From Flavobacterium geliluteum (GTDB lineage Bacteria; Bacteroidota; Bacteroidia; Flavobacteriales; Flavobacteriaceae), in assembly GCF_017948595.1 (NCBI RefSeq), contig NZ_JAGFBV010000011.1, positions 1-64,000 on the forward strand: a stretch of DNA of 64,000 bases. Reading direction: 5' to 3'. A program made the position numbers and the translations under genes. Positions 15,098 to 23,902 of this stretch are shown here, piece by piece; within the stretch, counting starts at the first letter, position 1; every line of letters begins with the position of its first letter. Under the pieces are notes generated by a model that worked only from the letters and a program-made list of their open reading frames with translations, ran no database searches and was not told where the DNA came from.

Positions 15098-17884
15098 ATG
15101 AAATTCAACTTAAAATTTCTATTTATTACATTATTTATTTGCGCCATTTCGATAGCACAAACCAAAGGTACGATTTCTGGAGTTTTAACCGACAAAGAAG
15201 CGAACAATCAAGCTCTGCCTTTTGCAAATGTATTGATTAAAGGCACAAACATCAGCACTAATACTGATATTGACGGAAAATATTCATTGACCGTAAATCC
15301 AGGAGATTATACTGTTATATTTAGTTTTATAGGATATGAATCTATTGAAACTTTAGTTACAGTTAAAGCAAACGAAACGATCACAGTCAATCAAACTCTT
15401 TCTTCGGGAGGTTATACCTTAAAGGATGTAGTAGTAAAAAACACAACTAGTAGAGAAAAAGAAACTGCATTATTATTAGATCAAAAAAATGCGGTGGTTA
15501 TTAAACAAAGTATCGGAGCACAGGAAATGTCACGTAAAGGCGTTAGCGATGTCGAAGAAGGTTTGACAAAAGTAACCGGAATTACCAAAGTTGACGGAAG
15601 AGGTTTATTTATTAGAGGACTTGAAGACCGATACAACAATTTATTGGTTAATGATTTGCAAACACCATCAAACAGCCCTTTTAAGAAAATCATCCCTCTT
15701 GATTTATTTCCTACTGATATTGTTGGAGTTTTGAATATCTACAAAACATTCAACCCAAATATCTCTGGAGATTTTGCTGGAGGAACAGTAAATATCGAAA
15801 CTACTCAACCAAAAAACATCACAAAATTGAATGTTGGTTTTGGATACACAACCAACAACAATCTTAAAAAATTCTTACTTTCTGATGATGCCGACACTAC
15901 AAAAGGTACTTTTGGACTTATCGGAAATGATAGAGAAAGACCAAGTGTTTTTGGTTCTGTACCGAATGGAAAAAGATTATCTCCAGACGAATACCAAAGT
16001 GCTTACGGAGATAAAAACTGGGATGTTAACCAAACTGCAAGCCCTTTAAACTCAAGTATCGGATTTTTACATTCACAAAAATTCAACCTTGAAAAAGAAA
16101 GAAATATTAGTTACATCATGTCTTTCAACTTTGATAACAAATATATTTTTAGAGAAGGTGTAGACAGAACTTTTAACCTTGGACAAGGTAACTACGACAA
16201 CAATTTATACAATACACAATATTCTTATCAAACTACTTTTTCTGGTTTAGCAGGTTTAAAATACAAAACCAACCGATTGAATTTAAACTTTACAACTCTG
16301 TTTATTCAAGCTACAGAAAGTAAAATTCAAGATCAGTTAGGATACACCAACAGTTTGACAAATATCACCAACAATCTTATCCGATTAAATCAATTTGAAG
16401 AATCTAGGTATTGGAACACTCAATTATTTGGAGATTATAAATTGACAGAAGACGGAAAACAGACGATAAAAGCGGGGGGGTCTTTTGTAAAAACAGGTTT
16501 TCAACAACCGGACAGAAAATTCATCACAGGTCAAAAAATCAATGATACCGAAATTAACATGTCGTATGGCGGAAACAACTTAAACCGTCAGTATCTTGAT
16601 GTAAACGGAAACTTTTATTTCTCAGCATTGGCAGAGTATAATTTAAAATTCGGAGATAAAGAAAAACAAAACAACTTGTCTATTGGGTACAACAATTATC
16701 TAAATGATATGCAGTCTACTTACCGTTTCTTTTCCGGAAGAAGAAATATCGACAAAAATTATACGGCTAATTTAAATACTATCAGCTCTCAGATAAACGA
16801 TGACATTAATAACGGAATCGTTTATGTACAAGAAGAGTCTAATGGAGATTACAAAGTAAAATTGAATCAGTTTGTAAATGCTGGATATTTTAATTTATAC
16901 TGGACATTTGGCGAAAAATGGGATTTGAACGCAGGATTAAGAGCTGAAAATTCTACTCGTGAAATCAAATACAGAGAGCAAGGTGATCCTTTTGGAAGTG
17001 CTTACCGCAAAAAAACAGACGAAAGCTTGGATTTGCTTCCATCTCTAAATACTAAATATGCTTTAAATGAAAAGAGCAATCTTCGTGCATCTTTGAGTAA
17101 AACCATCACAAGACCAGTTGCAATGGAGTTATTACCTATTAACTACATCAATGCCGATGCAACTTCAGAAAGTGGTAACCAAAATTTATTAAACAGCAAT
17201 AATTACAATGCTGATTTTAAATATGAATTGTTTCCAAACAGCAAAGAATTGTTCGCAATTGGAGCTTTCGGAAAATTAATTGAGAATCCTATCGAAAGAG
17301 TTTTCAAACCAACGGCAAATAGCGGTGGGCAAATTACAACTTTCAAAAACTCTGAAGAGGCTGTTCTTTATGGTGCAGAGATCGAAATGATTTTGTCATT
17401 GAATAGAATAAGCGAATCATTATCCAACTTTACTTTTGGTTTTAATACCTCTTTGATGAGTACCGATGTAAAAATCGACTTGACAAAACAAGGAAACGAA
17501 TTAGAAAACAGTAAAAACCGTAAACTTCAAGGAGCTTCAAACTGGATGATTAATACCGATTTGAAATATGATTTTACTTTGAATAATGACTGGAAGAACA
17601 CTATGACATTGGTTTACAATGTATATGGAGACAGAATCTTTGCAGTTGGTTCATCAGGAATTGATCACATTTACGAAAAATCATTTAGCAAATTAGATTT
17701 TGTCTGGACAAGTAACCTTTCAAAAAACATCGAATTAAAGTTTGCTGCTGAAAATTTACTGAATCCATACTACAGAAAAGAATTAGGAAAAAACAGTACA
17801 ATCAACATCACCGAAGAATCATTAATTGTTCGTGATTACAAAAGAGGAGTTGGATTCTCGGTAAACCTTGGATATACGTTTTAA
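15098..17884 (+). CDS. TonB-dependent outer-membrane receptor with CarboxypepD_reg-like domain
   Basis: A 928-residue energised importer. The signal peptide ends about residue 20 (AISIAQ). A carboxypeptidase-regulatory-like Ig domain follows (residues about 25-112, GTISGVLTDKEAN ... FSFIGYESIE). The plug (about 125-240) contains IRGLEDRYNNLLVNDLQTP, and a 22-strand-type barrel ends in the aromatic VNLGYTF. No separate SusD gene is adjacent; the next gene encodes a beta-helix lipoprotein instead. A 7-G run at 16474-16480 is unusual for this AT-rich gene. A putative PHO box upstream suggests induction by phosphate starvation. Confidence 0.9.
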   Translation: MKFNLKFLFITLFICAISIAQTKGTISGVLTDKEANNQALPFANVLIKGTNISTNTDIDGKYSLTVNPGDYTVIFSFIGYESIETLVTVKANETITVNQTLSSGGYTLKDVVVKNTTSREKETALLLDQKNAVVIKQSIGAQEMSRKGVSDVEEGLTKVTGITKVDGRGLFIRGLEDRYNNLLVNDLQTPSNSPFKKIIPLDLFPTDIVGVLNIYKTFNPNISGDFAGGTVNIETTQPKNITKLNVGFGYTTNNNLKKFLLSDDADTTKGTFGLIGNDRERPSVFGSVPNGKRLSPDEYQSAYGDKNWDVNQTASPLNSSIGFLHSQKFNLEKERNISYIMSFNFDNKYIFREGVDRTFNLGQGNYDNNLYNTQYSYQTTFSGLAGLKYKTNRLNLNFTTLFIQATESKIQDQLGYTNSLTNITNNLIRLNQFEESRYWNTQLFGDYKLTEDGKQTIKAGGSFVKTGFQQPDRKFITGQKINDTEINMSYGGNNLNRQYLDVNGNFYFSALAEYNLKFGDKEKQNNLSIGYNNYLNDMQSTYRFFSGRRNIDKNYTANLNTISSQINDDINNGIVYVQEESNGDYKVKLNQFVNAGYFNLYWTFGEKWDLNAGLRAENSTREIKYREQGDPFGSAYRKKTDESLDLLPSLNTKYALNEKSNLRASLSKTITRPVAMELLPINYINADATSESGNQNLLNSNNYNADFKYELFPNSKELFAIGAFGKLIENPIERVFKPTANSGGQITTFKNSEEAVLYGAEIEMILSLNRISESLSNFTFGFNTSLMSTDVKIDLTKQGNELENSKNRKLQGASNWMINTDLKYDFTLNNDWKNTMTLVYNVYGDRIFAVGSSGIDHIYEKSFSKLDFVWTSNLSKNIELKFAAENLLNPYYRKELGKNSTINITEESLIVRDYKRGVGFSVNLGYTF

Positions 17885-17903
17885 TTGAATGAATTAGAAA
17901 ACA

Positions 17904-17931
17904 AAAAAGAGCTTCACGGCTCTTTTTTTTG
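17904..17931 (+). terminator. Intrinsic terminator of the TonB receptor gene
   Basis: A stem of AAAGAGC / GCTCTTT with a 6-nt loop runs into eight T residues, about 20 bp after the stop codon. It separates the receptor from the lipoprotein gene, which has its own promoter. Confidence 0.8.
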
Positions 17932-17985
17932 TTTAAACACATAACATAAAATTTACATGAGGTTGATTGTTATATAATACTTTGA

Positions 17986-18029
17986 TAACAATTAGCTAAC
18001 CAAATTTCGAAAGTACGGTACTACTTTTG
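17986..18029 (+). promoter_or_regulatory. Putative PHO-box promoter of the beta-helix lipoprotein gene
   Basis: TAACA (17986-17990) and TAACC (17997-18001) at 11-bp period, then 20 nt, then a perfect TACTTTTG -7 box (18022-18029). The layout is the same as at 15025-15068 and, on the other strand, at 12744-12787. Confidence 0.65.
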
Positions 18030-18077
18030 AAACAACATAATAACACAAACAAAACTATAATTTAAAATCATTAAAAA

Positions 18078-19268
18078 ATGAAAAAATTAGCCTTAAGTCT
18101 TACTTTTTTGAGCTTGATTCTAGCAAGTTGCTCTTCTAGCGACGAAGATACTGTAACACCTCCAGCGACTGGTTCAGGAGAAATTACAGGAGACATTACT
18201 GTTTCTAAAACTTTTATAAAAGGAACATATACATTGAGTGGTACAGTAAGAGTTAAAAGTGGTGCTACTTTAACTTTTGATGCTGGATCAACTATTACTG
18301 CTGATGTAGCAAACGGTACAGATGCATTATTAGTAGAAAAAGGTGGTAAATTAATCATCACTGGTACTGCTGCAGAACCAGTTGTTTTTACAGAGAAATC
18401 TAAAACTGCAGGTTCATGGGGTGGAATCATCATGTTTGGTGATGCTCCAATTGTTTCAGGAAAAACTGCTGACGGAACACCAATTACAACTGCAACTTCT
18501 GAAGACGGAACAAACATCATTTACGGAGGAGCAAAAGCTGATGACAATAGTGGTTCATTAAAATATGTACGTGTAGAATATGCTGGAAAGAAAATCCTTG
18601 ACGGAAATTCAGAAATGAATGGTTTCTCATTCTACGCAGTAGGTTCAGGAACAGTTTTAGAAAATTTAGTAGCTTACAAAGGTGCTGATGATGGTTTTGA
18701 ATTTTACGGTGGAACTGTAAGTGCTAAAAACTTAATCTCATACGGAAACACAGATGACTCTTTTGACTGGCAAGATGGATGGCAAGGTCAAGCAAACACT
18801 AACTGGTTTGCATACCAAACAGGTGCTGGAAATTTTGGAATGGAAATCGAAGCAAAAAGTGTAAACAACGCTTTCTTCCCTAAAGTATCTAACATTACTT
18901 TAAGAAGAGCTGCTGGAACAGTTACTGAAGCTGGAAACCCAACAGAAATTGATGCAATTCAATTTAAAAAAGAAGGTAACGGAGAATATTCAAATGTTGT
19001 AATTTCTGGATATACTTCAACAGGTGCTGTTGCTGTTAGAATTCAAGAAGCTGCTACAAACACAAATCAAGTTTCTGGTGGTAAAATCAAAATGCTAAAC
19101 GTAAAAGTTGTTGATGCTGCTACCGCTTTAACTGGTACAGGAGCTACAGGTTTTACAGTAGCTTTTCCAACAGCAAACTTCACAACAAGCACAACAGCAA
19201 CTGGAGCTACTTTAACTGCAGGAGCATGGGCAATTGTTGATGGTGTAAACTTACTAGAGAAGTTATAA
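18078..19268 (+). CDS. Surface lipoprotein with right-handed beta-helix domain
   Basis: A 396-residue lipoprotein. The lipobox LILASC places the lipidated Cys at 18, and the following SSSDED resembles the Ser/acidic export signal that sends Bacteroidota lipoproteins to the cell surface. The rest is Gly/Thr/Ala-rich with regular short strands (TLSGTVRVKSGATLTFDAGSTI ... GGKLIITGTAAEPVVFT ... GGAKADDNSGSLKYVRVEYAG), as in parallel beta-helix proteins. The mature part has no Cys. Its position after the TonB receptor and its PHO-box-like promoter suggest a substrate-capturing partner for the receptor; this is inference. Confidence 0.75.
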   Translation: MKKLALSLTFLSLILASCSSSDEDTVTPPATGSGEITGDITVSKTFIKGTYTLSGTVRVKSGATLTFDAGSTITADVANGTDALLVEKGGKLIITGTAAEPVVFTEKSKTAGSWGGIIMFGDAPIVSGKTADGTPITTATSEDGTNIIYGGAKADDNSGSLKYVRVEYAGKKILDGNSEMNGFSFYAVGSGTVLENLVAYKGADDGFEFYGGTVSAKNLISYGNTDDSFDWQDGWQGQANTNWFAYQTGAGNFGMEIEAKSVNNAFFPKVSNITLRRAAGTVTEAGNPTEIDAIQFKKEGNGEYSNVVISGYTSTGAVAVRIQEAATNTNQVSGGKIKMLNVKVVDAATALTGTGATGFTVAFPTANFTTSTTATGATLTAGAWAIVDGVNLLEKL

Positions 19269-19287
19269 TCCTCACACATAAAATGTT

Positions 19288-19320
19288 AAAAACATCCTAA
19301 ATTTTTAGGATGTTTTTTTT
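19288..19320 (+). terminator. Intrinsic terminator of the lipoprotein gene
   Basis: The AAAACATCCTAAA stem pairs with TTTAGGATGTTTT and ends in a long T-run, 20 bp after the stop codon. Confidence 0.88.
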
Positions 19321-19372
19321 TGGTGTAATTTTTGTAATTTTTTTTGTATATTTACTATAATAAAATCATGCG

Positions 19373-19711
19373 ATGGTAAAAAACTACTTTTATATTACAT
19401 TCTTATTGGCTTTTTTCTTTACCGTGAGCGCTTCTGCTCAAGAGGGCAAACAATTAGCAAAAACTCAAGACGGTACAACCATTGAGGGACTGAGCTTGTA
19501 TCCTAATCCAGTCACTAACGGAAAAGTATACATTACTTCTAAAAATGATTTAGAAAAAGAGATTATCATATTTGATATTTTAGGAAAAAAAATACTTCAA
19601 ACACATCTAGGTTCAAGAGAATTAAACATTTCGGAGTTAACTCCCGGCATTTACATCATTAAAATTAGTGAAGAAAATGCATCAGCGACCCGAAAGTTAA
19701 TCGTTCGATAA
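19373..19711 (+). CDS. Minimal T9SS type A sorting-domain protein
   Basis: A 112-residue exported protein: signal peptide (about 1-24, ending SASAQ), a short linker, then a complete type IX secretion C-terminal sorting domain. The domain runs from LSLYPNPVTNGKVYI through EIIIFDILGKKIL to LTPGIYIIKISEENASATRKLIV. These are the standard YPNP, D..G..., pGiYi-i and K-i-iv motifs. Almost nothing is left as cargo. It could be a small surface peptide, an accessory to the neighbouring lipoprotein or TonB system, or the remnant of a larger protein. It has a separate terminator on each side. Confidence 0.85.
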   Translation: MVKNYFYITFLLAFFFTVSASAQEGKQLAKTQDGTTIEGLSLYPNPVTNGKVYITSKNDLEKEIIIFDILGKKILQTHLGSRELNISELTPGIYIIKISEENASATRKLIVR

Positions 19712-19722
19712 AAAAACATCCT

Positions 19723-19753
19723 TAAAGCTCCACCTTTCGTTGGAGCTTTTTTT
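19723..19753 (+). terminator. Intrinsic terminator of the T9SS sorting-domain gene
   Basis: The stem AAAGCTCCA (19723-19731) / TGGAGCTTT (19740-19748) is followed by T residues. Confidence 0.85.
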
Positions 19754-19839
19754 TGGACTTACAGTAATCCTACTTTATATATTTTAAAAGACTTTTCGGG
19801 GCAACGACTAAAAAACAATATCTTTGCACAAAAAAAGTC

Positions 19840-20820
19840 TTGATAACAGCCCACGATATATTTACCATTTCGAGTCAGAAACAATTTGAAAAAATAGCAC
19901 TAAAAGTGTTTCGTTTTCAGTACGAGAATAATTTGGCATATCGTGACTTTTGTGACTTTTTGAAAGTAAATCCACAGCAGGTAAAATCTTTAGAACAAAT
20001 TCCTTTTTTGCCGATTCAGTTTTTCAAAAGTCATGAAGTAGTTTCAAATACCCATCCTGCAGAAGTTACTTTTAGCAGCAGCGGCACGACTGGCATGATC
20101 AGTAGTAAACATTTGGTTACCGATGTTTCGCTTTACGAAGAAAGTTACCGTAATGGATTCTCGCAATTTTATGGCAACATTCAAGATTATGTTGTTTTAG
20201 CGCTTTTGCCGTCTTATCTTGAGCGCGATGGCTCTTCGTTAATCTACATGGTCGAAGACCTAATAAAACTCACCAATCAGCCTGAAAGCGGGTTTTATTT
20301 GCACAATCACGACGATCTAATCAAAAAACTAACTACGCTTGACGAATCGGGTCAAAATGTCATTTTGATTGGCGTAACCTATGCTTTATTAGATTTGATT
20401 GAAAAGCATCAATTCAACCTCCAAAACACCATCATTATGGAAACGGGCGGAATGAAAGGCAAACGCAAAGAAATGATTCGTGAAGAGCTACATGAAATAC
20501 TTTGCAAAGGTTTTGGTGTAACTGCGATTCATTCAGAATATGGTATGACCGAGCTTTTGGGACAAGCATATTCATTAGGTGAAGGTGTTTTTGAATGTCC
20601 TTCATGGATGCATATTTTGGTTCGTGATCCCGAAGATGCTCTCACTTACGTGAAAGACGGAAAAACGGGTGGCATCAACGTTATCGACCTAGCCAACATC
20701 AATTCCTGCTCTTTTATCGCAACGCAGGATTTAGGCAAAAAAAATCCCAACAACTCTTTTGAGGTATTGGGACGTTTTGATAATTCTGATATTCGTGGAT
20801 GTAATTTGATGGTTTTGTAA
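19840..20820 (+). CDS. LuxE/PaaK-like acyl-adenylating protein
   Basis: A 326-residue member of the adenylate-forming superfamily, close in size to LuxE acyl-protein synthetases, which activate a fatty acid as acyl-AMP and pass it to a protein thiol. The ATP-binding loop is FSSSGTTGMISSKHL (about residues 77-91). HSEYGMTELLGQAYS is the adenylate-binding region and LGRFDNSDIRGCNL is the C-terminal signature. The start is TTG at 19840; no earlier ATG is in frame. A perfect TATCTTTG box (19819-19826) leaves a very short leader. The substrate is unknown. Its 3' end is duplicated at 21302. Confidence 0.75.
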   Translation: MITAHDIFTISSQKQFEKIALKVFRFQYENNLAYRDFCDFLKVNPQQVKSLEQIPFLPIQFFKSHEVVSNTHPAEVTFSSSGTTGMISSKHLVTDVSLYEESYRNGFSQFYGNIQDYVVLALLPSYLERDGSSLIYMVEDLIKLTNQPESGFYLHNHDDLIKKLTTLDESGQNVILIGVTYALLDLIEKHQFNLQNTIIMETGGMKGKRKEMIREELHEILCKGFGVTAIHSEYGMTELLGQAYSLGEGVFECPSWMHILVRDPEDALTYVKDGKTGGINVIDLANINSCSFIATQDLGKKNPNNSFEVLGRFDNSDIRGCNLMVL

Positions 20821-20860
20821 AGTTTAACCGAATATTTATTTAATCGGTTAATCATCAAAA
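20733..20860 (+). repeat. Copy A of duplicated LuxE-like 3' end
   Basis: The core 20733-20796 matches 21302-21366 in the same orientation with only a few differences, including TCCCAACAACTCTTTT and GTATTGGGACGTTTTG. Weaker similarity continues through the TTTAAYCGAAT region to about 20860. The two copies bracket the small membrane-protein gene. Confidence 0.8.
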
Positions 20861-20865
20861 AAAAA

Positions 20866-21210
20866 TCAATTTTCTTCTATCAAACCAATACTTTCTATTC
20901 CTTCTTTTTCGGCTAATTCTCTTTCTTTTTCCCCTTTTCTTTCCAAAAGTTTATAAACACCATAACAGCACAAACCTCCTAAAATCGAGAAAAAAATATT
21001 ATAACCGGGACTATCGTATTCTCCATTTTCGACCAGATCAAATCCGCTGACAAAACCCATGATCACCATAAAAACAACCGCAATTACAAAAGAAAATCCA
21101 AAATAAGACACCAGTCCAATTATAAAATATTTCCATTTATTTTTATTGTACGAAATAGCCAAATTACTGAACCCTTTCCAAATCCAATAAATAAACAGAA
21201 ATCCAAACAT
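20866..21210 (-). CDS. Hypothetical small integral membrane protein
   Basis: I do not recognise this 114-residue protein. Three hydrophobic stretches are visible (about residues 1-18, 28-53 and 70-86), then a charged tail (KLLERKGEKERELAEKEGIE). The loop DLVENGEYDSPGYN would separate helices 2 and 3. It sits alone between copy A and copy B of the duplicated LuxE-like 3' end, so it probably arrived as a single-gene insertion. No neighbour suggests a function. Confidence 0.65.
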   Translation of the reverse strand: MFGFLFIYWIWKGFSNLAISYNKNKWKYFIIGLVSYFGFSFVIAVVFMVIMGFVSGFDLVENGEYDSPGYNIFFSILGGLCCYGVYKLLERKGEKERELAEKEGIESIGLIEEN

Positions 21211-21301
21211 ACCTTAAATATTTTAAGCACTAAACTTACTAAAAATAAAAATACTAAGGCAAAATAATTTCATACTCATCAAAATATTACGTTCGGGATA
21301 G

Positions 21302-21410
21302 AGGCAAAAAAATCCCAACAACTCTTTTGGGGTATTGGGACGTTTTGATAATTCTGATATATTCGTAGTTGTATCGTTTAATCGAATGTTTAGAAGGATT
21401 AACCAGTTAA
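21302..21410 (+). repeat. Copy B of duplicated LuxE-like 3' end
   Basis: Non-coding remnant of the end of the 19840-20820 gene, about 569 bp away from copy A. The core 21302-21366 is nearly identical to copy A. It then lacks the last codons and stop, and resembles the downstream TTTAATCGAAT region. It abuts the 3' end of tyrS. Confidence 0.8.
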
Positions 21411-21431
21411 AAAAATTAAACGATTACACAG

Positions 21432-22727
21432 TTAAACAATCCTCAATACAAAATAATTTTTCTTTCCGCTTTGCAATAAAACAAACTGATTGTTGATCAA
21501 ATCATTTGTTGTTAACACAAAATCTTCTTTTATTTTTTCTCTATTTACCGAGATTGAGTTTGCTGTTAAAGCACGTCTCGCTTCGCCATTAGATTTAAAG
21601 AAACCTGTTTTTTCGTTTAAAACTATTATAATATCCAATCCGTTTTCTAAATCGGCTTTTGCAATTTCGGCTTGAGGAACACCATCAAAAACTTCTAAAA
21701 AAGTAGTTTCATCTAATTTCTTCAAATCTTCTGCAGTAGAATTTCCGAACAAAATATTCGAAGCCTGAATTGCTTTCTCTAATTCTTCTTCAGAATGAAC
21801 AAAAATCGTAATTTCTTGTGCTAATTTCTTTTGCAAAACTCTCAAATGCGGAGCTGTATGGTGCTCAGCAATCAAAGCATCAATGGTTTCTTTATCTAAA
21901 AAAGTAAAAATTTTGATATATTTCTCAGCGTCAGCATCGGTGGTATTTACCCAAAATTGGTAGAATTTATATACTGATGTCTTATCGGCATCCAGCCAAA
22001 CATTTCCTCCTTCAGATTTTCCAAATTTAGAACCATCTGCTTTTGTGATCAATGGAGTTGTCAAGGCAAACGCTTTAGCATTTTCGCCACCCATTCTTCG
22101 TACCAATTCGGTTCCGGTTGTGATATTTCCCCACTGGTCAGAACCTCCCATTTGCAAAAGGCAATTATTATTTTTGTATAAATGATAAAAATCGTAACCT
22201 TGAATCAATTGATAGGTAAACTCAGTAAAAGACATTCCTTCTCCTTCTCCGCTCAATCTTTTCTTAACAGAATCCTTCGCCATCATATAATTTACCGTGA
22301 TGCGTTTTCCTACTTCACGAGCAAAATCTATAAAAGAGAATTCCTTCATCCAGTCATAGTTATTCACCATGATTGGAGCGTTTTCTTCCTTTGAATTAAA
22401 ATCTAAAAAACGTGACAAAACACTTTTGATTCCAGCGACATTTTTGGCCAGAGTTTCTTCATTTAGCAAATTTCTTTCGTCAGATTTTCCAGAAGGGTCG
22501 CCAATCATACCTGTTGCACCACCCACCAAAGCAATCGCTTTATGACCCGTTCTATTTAAGTGAACCAATAAAATAATCTGAACCATACTACCAATATGTA
22601 GCGAATCTGCCGTTGGATCAAAACCAATATACGCTGTAGTTACTTCTTTTAGCAATTGTTCTTCTGTTCCCGGCATGCTGTCATGATATAAACCACGCCA
22701 CTTTAATTCTTCAACTAGATTCTTCAT
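21432..22727 (-). CDS. tyrS: Tyrosyl-tRNA synthetase
   Basis: Class I synthetase that charges tRNA-Tyr in the cytosol; 431 residues, the normal bacterial length. The HIGH-type signature is [13 protein letters not shown] (about residues 35-47). The tyrosine-pocket stretch [13 protein letters not shown] and the [10 protein letters not shown] motif follow. The KMSKS equivalent is [11 protein letters not shown] (about residue 236). A C-terminal S4-like RNA-binding domain ([15 protein letters not shown]) completes it. An excellent promoter lies 22-53 bp upstream on the minus strand. Confidence 0.96.
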   Translation of the reverse strand: MKNLVEELKWRGLYHDSMPGTEEQLLKEVTTAYIGFDPTADSLHIGSMVQIILLVHLNRTGHKAIALVGGATGMIGDPSGKSDERNLLNEETLAKNVAGIKSVLSRFLDFNSKEENAPIMVNNYDWMKEFSFIDFAREVGKRITVNYMMAKDSVKKRLSGEGEGMSFTEFTYQLIQGYDFYHLYKNNNCLLQMGGSDQWGNITTGTELVRRMGGENAKAFALTTPLITKADGSKFGKSEGGNVWLDADKTSVYKFYQFWVNTTDADAEKYIKIFTFLDKETIDALIAEHHTAPHLRVLQKKLAQEITIFVHSEEELEKAIQASNILFGNSTAEDLKKLDETTFLEVFDGVPQAEIAKADLENGLDIIIVLNEKTGFFKSNGEARRALTANSISVNREKIKEDFVLTTNDLINNQFVLLQSGKKNYFVLRIV

Positions 22728-22748
22728 TTGTTTTTAAAATAATTTGTG

Positions 22749-22780
22749 CAAATGTAATCAATGTCAATATGAAAATCAAA
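22749..22780 (-). promoter_or_regulatory. Consensus flavobacterial promoter of tyrS
   Basis: On the minus strand a TTTG -33 element (22780-22777) and a perfect TACATTTG -7 box (22756-22749) are separated by 20 nt, matching the Bacteroidota sigma-A consensus. Confidence 0.75.
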
Positions 22781-22896
22781 AAGCAATGGTAATATCAATG
22801 GTAATGACAAAAATCAATTTCAACAGAACAAAAAACCACTACAACTTTGTTCCTTTCCAACTTTGTGTCTTTCAAGCAAAAAGTTATCTTTACAAA

Positions 22897-23898
22897 ATGG
22901 TATTAGTAACAGGAGGAACAGGTTTGGTCGGCGCACATTTATTGCTTCATTTGATTGAAAATGGAGAAAAGGTTCGGGCTATTTACCGGAATGAAGCCAG
23001 TATTCAAAAAACAAAGTCGGTTTTTGAACTGTATCAAAAAGTTGATTTGTTCGCTCAAATTGATTGGCTTGAAGCCGACATTCTGGACGTTCCCTCTCTC
23101 GAAATCGCTTTTACAAACATCGAATATGTGTATCACTGTGCTGCATTAATTTCCTTTGATCCAAAAGACGAAGATTTACTTAGAAAAACCAATATCGAAG
23201 GAACAGCCAATATGGTCAATTTCTCGCTGGATAGAAAAATAAAAAAATTCTGCTTTGTCAGTTCTATTGCCGCTTTGGGCGATTTGGCTCCGCATGAAAG
23301 TCACATTACAGAAGAAACAGACTGGAATCCCGAAAAACCGCATAGCGATTACGCAATATCAAAATATGGCGCCGAAATGGAAGTTTGGCGCGGTGTTCAG
23401 GAAGGATTGGATATTATTATTGTTAACCCAGGTGTGATTTTAGGTCCTTTGACAAAGGTAGAAATCTTTACACAAGGAAGTGCAGAATTATATCAAAAAG
23501 TCGCCAAAAGTCTTTCTTTTTACACGCTGGGAAGTACGGGTTTTATTACCATATCTGATGTGGTAAACATTACTTATGACCTCATGAAAAGCGATATCAA
23601 AAACGAGCGTTTTACTCTTATTGCAGACAATATTGTTTTTAGAGACATCCTTAATACTATAGCCGACGCACTGCAGGTAAAAAGACCAACAATACATGCA
23701 AAACCTTTTTTTATGAATTTTCTCTGGATCGGAGATAGTTTGTTTTCGACACTATTTTTTCAAAAAAGAAGTATTACCAGAGCAACTGCAAAAGCTTCTT
23801 ATTCGAGAAATCAGTATTCTAATGAAAAAATAAAAACCGCTCTGGGAACGGTTTTTAATGATGTACATAACTACATAAAAAGTTTCTCGAAATCATAA
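22897..23898 (+). CDS. NAD(P)-dependent epimerase/dehydratase, extended SDR
   Basis: A 333-residue nucleotide-sugar-type or 3-beta-HSD-like dehydrogenase. It opens MVLVTGGTGLVGAHLL (Rossmann TGGTGLVG), then DILD at the end of beta-3, HCAALIS (equivalent of NAA), FVSSIAALG with the catalytic Ser, and the catalytic pair YAISKYGAE (YxxxK). IVNPGVILGP follows. The frame opens at 22744, but the first 51 residues come from promoter sequence, so ATG 22897 is preferred. TATCTTTA at about 22885 gives a near-leaderless message. The substrate is unknown. Confidence 0.85.
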   Translation: MVLVTGGTGLVGAHLLLHLIENGEKVRAIYRNEASIQKTKSVFELYQKVDLFAQIDWLEADILDVPSLEIAFTNIEYVYHCAALISFDPKDEDLLRKTNIEGTANMVNFSLDRKIKKFCFVSSIAALGDLAPHESHITEETDWNPEKPHSDYAISKYGAEMEVWRGVQEGLDIIIVNPGVILGPLTKVEIFTQGSAELYQKVAKSLSFYTLGSTGFITISDVVNITYDLMKSDIKNERFTLIADNIVFRDILNTIADALQVKRPTIHAKPFFMNFLWIGDSLFSTLFFQKRSITRATAKASYSRNQYSNEKIKTALGTVFNDVHNYIKSFSKS

Positions 23899-23902
23899 AC
23901 GA

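Noticed and set aside
18071..18520. 149-residue minus-strand frame inside the lipoprotein gene
   Set aside because: Antisense shadow of a Gly/Thr/Ala-rich coding sequence. The plus-strand gene has promoter, lipobox and terminator.
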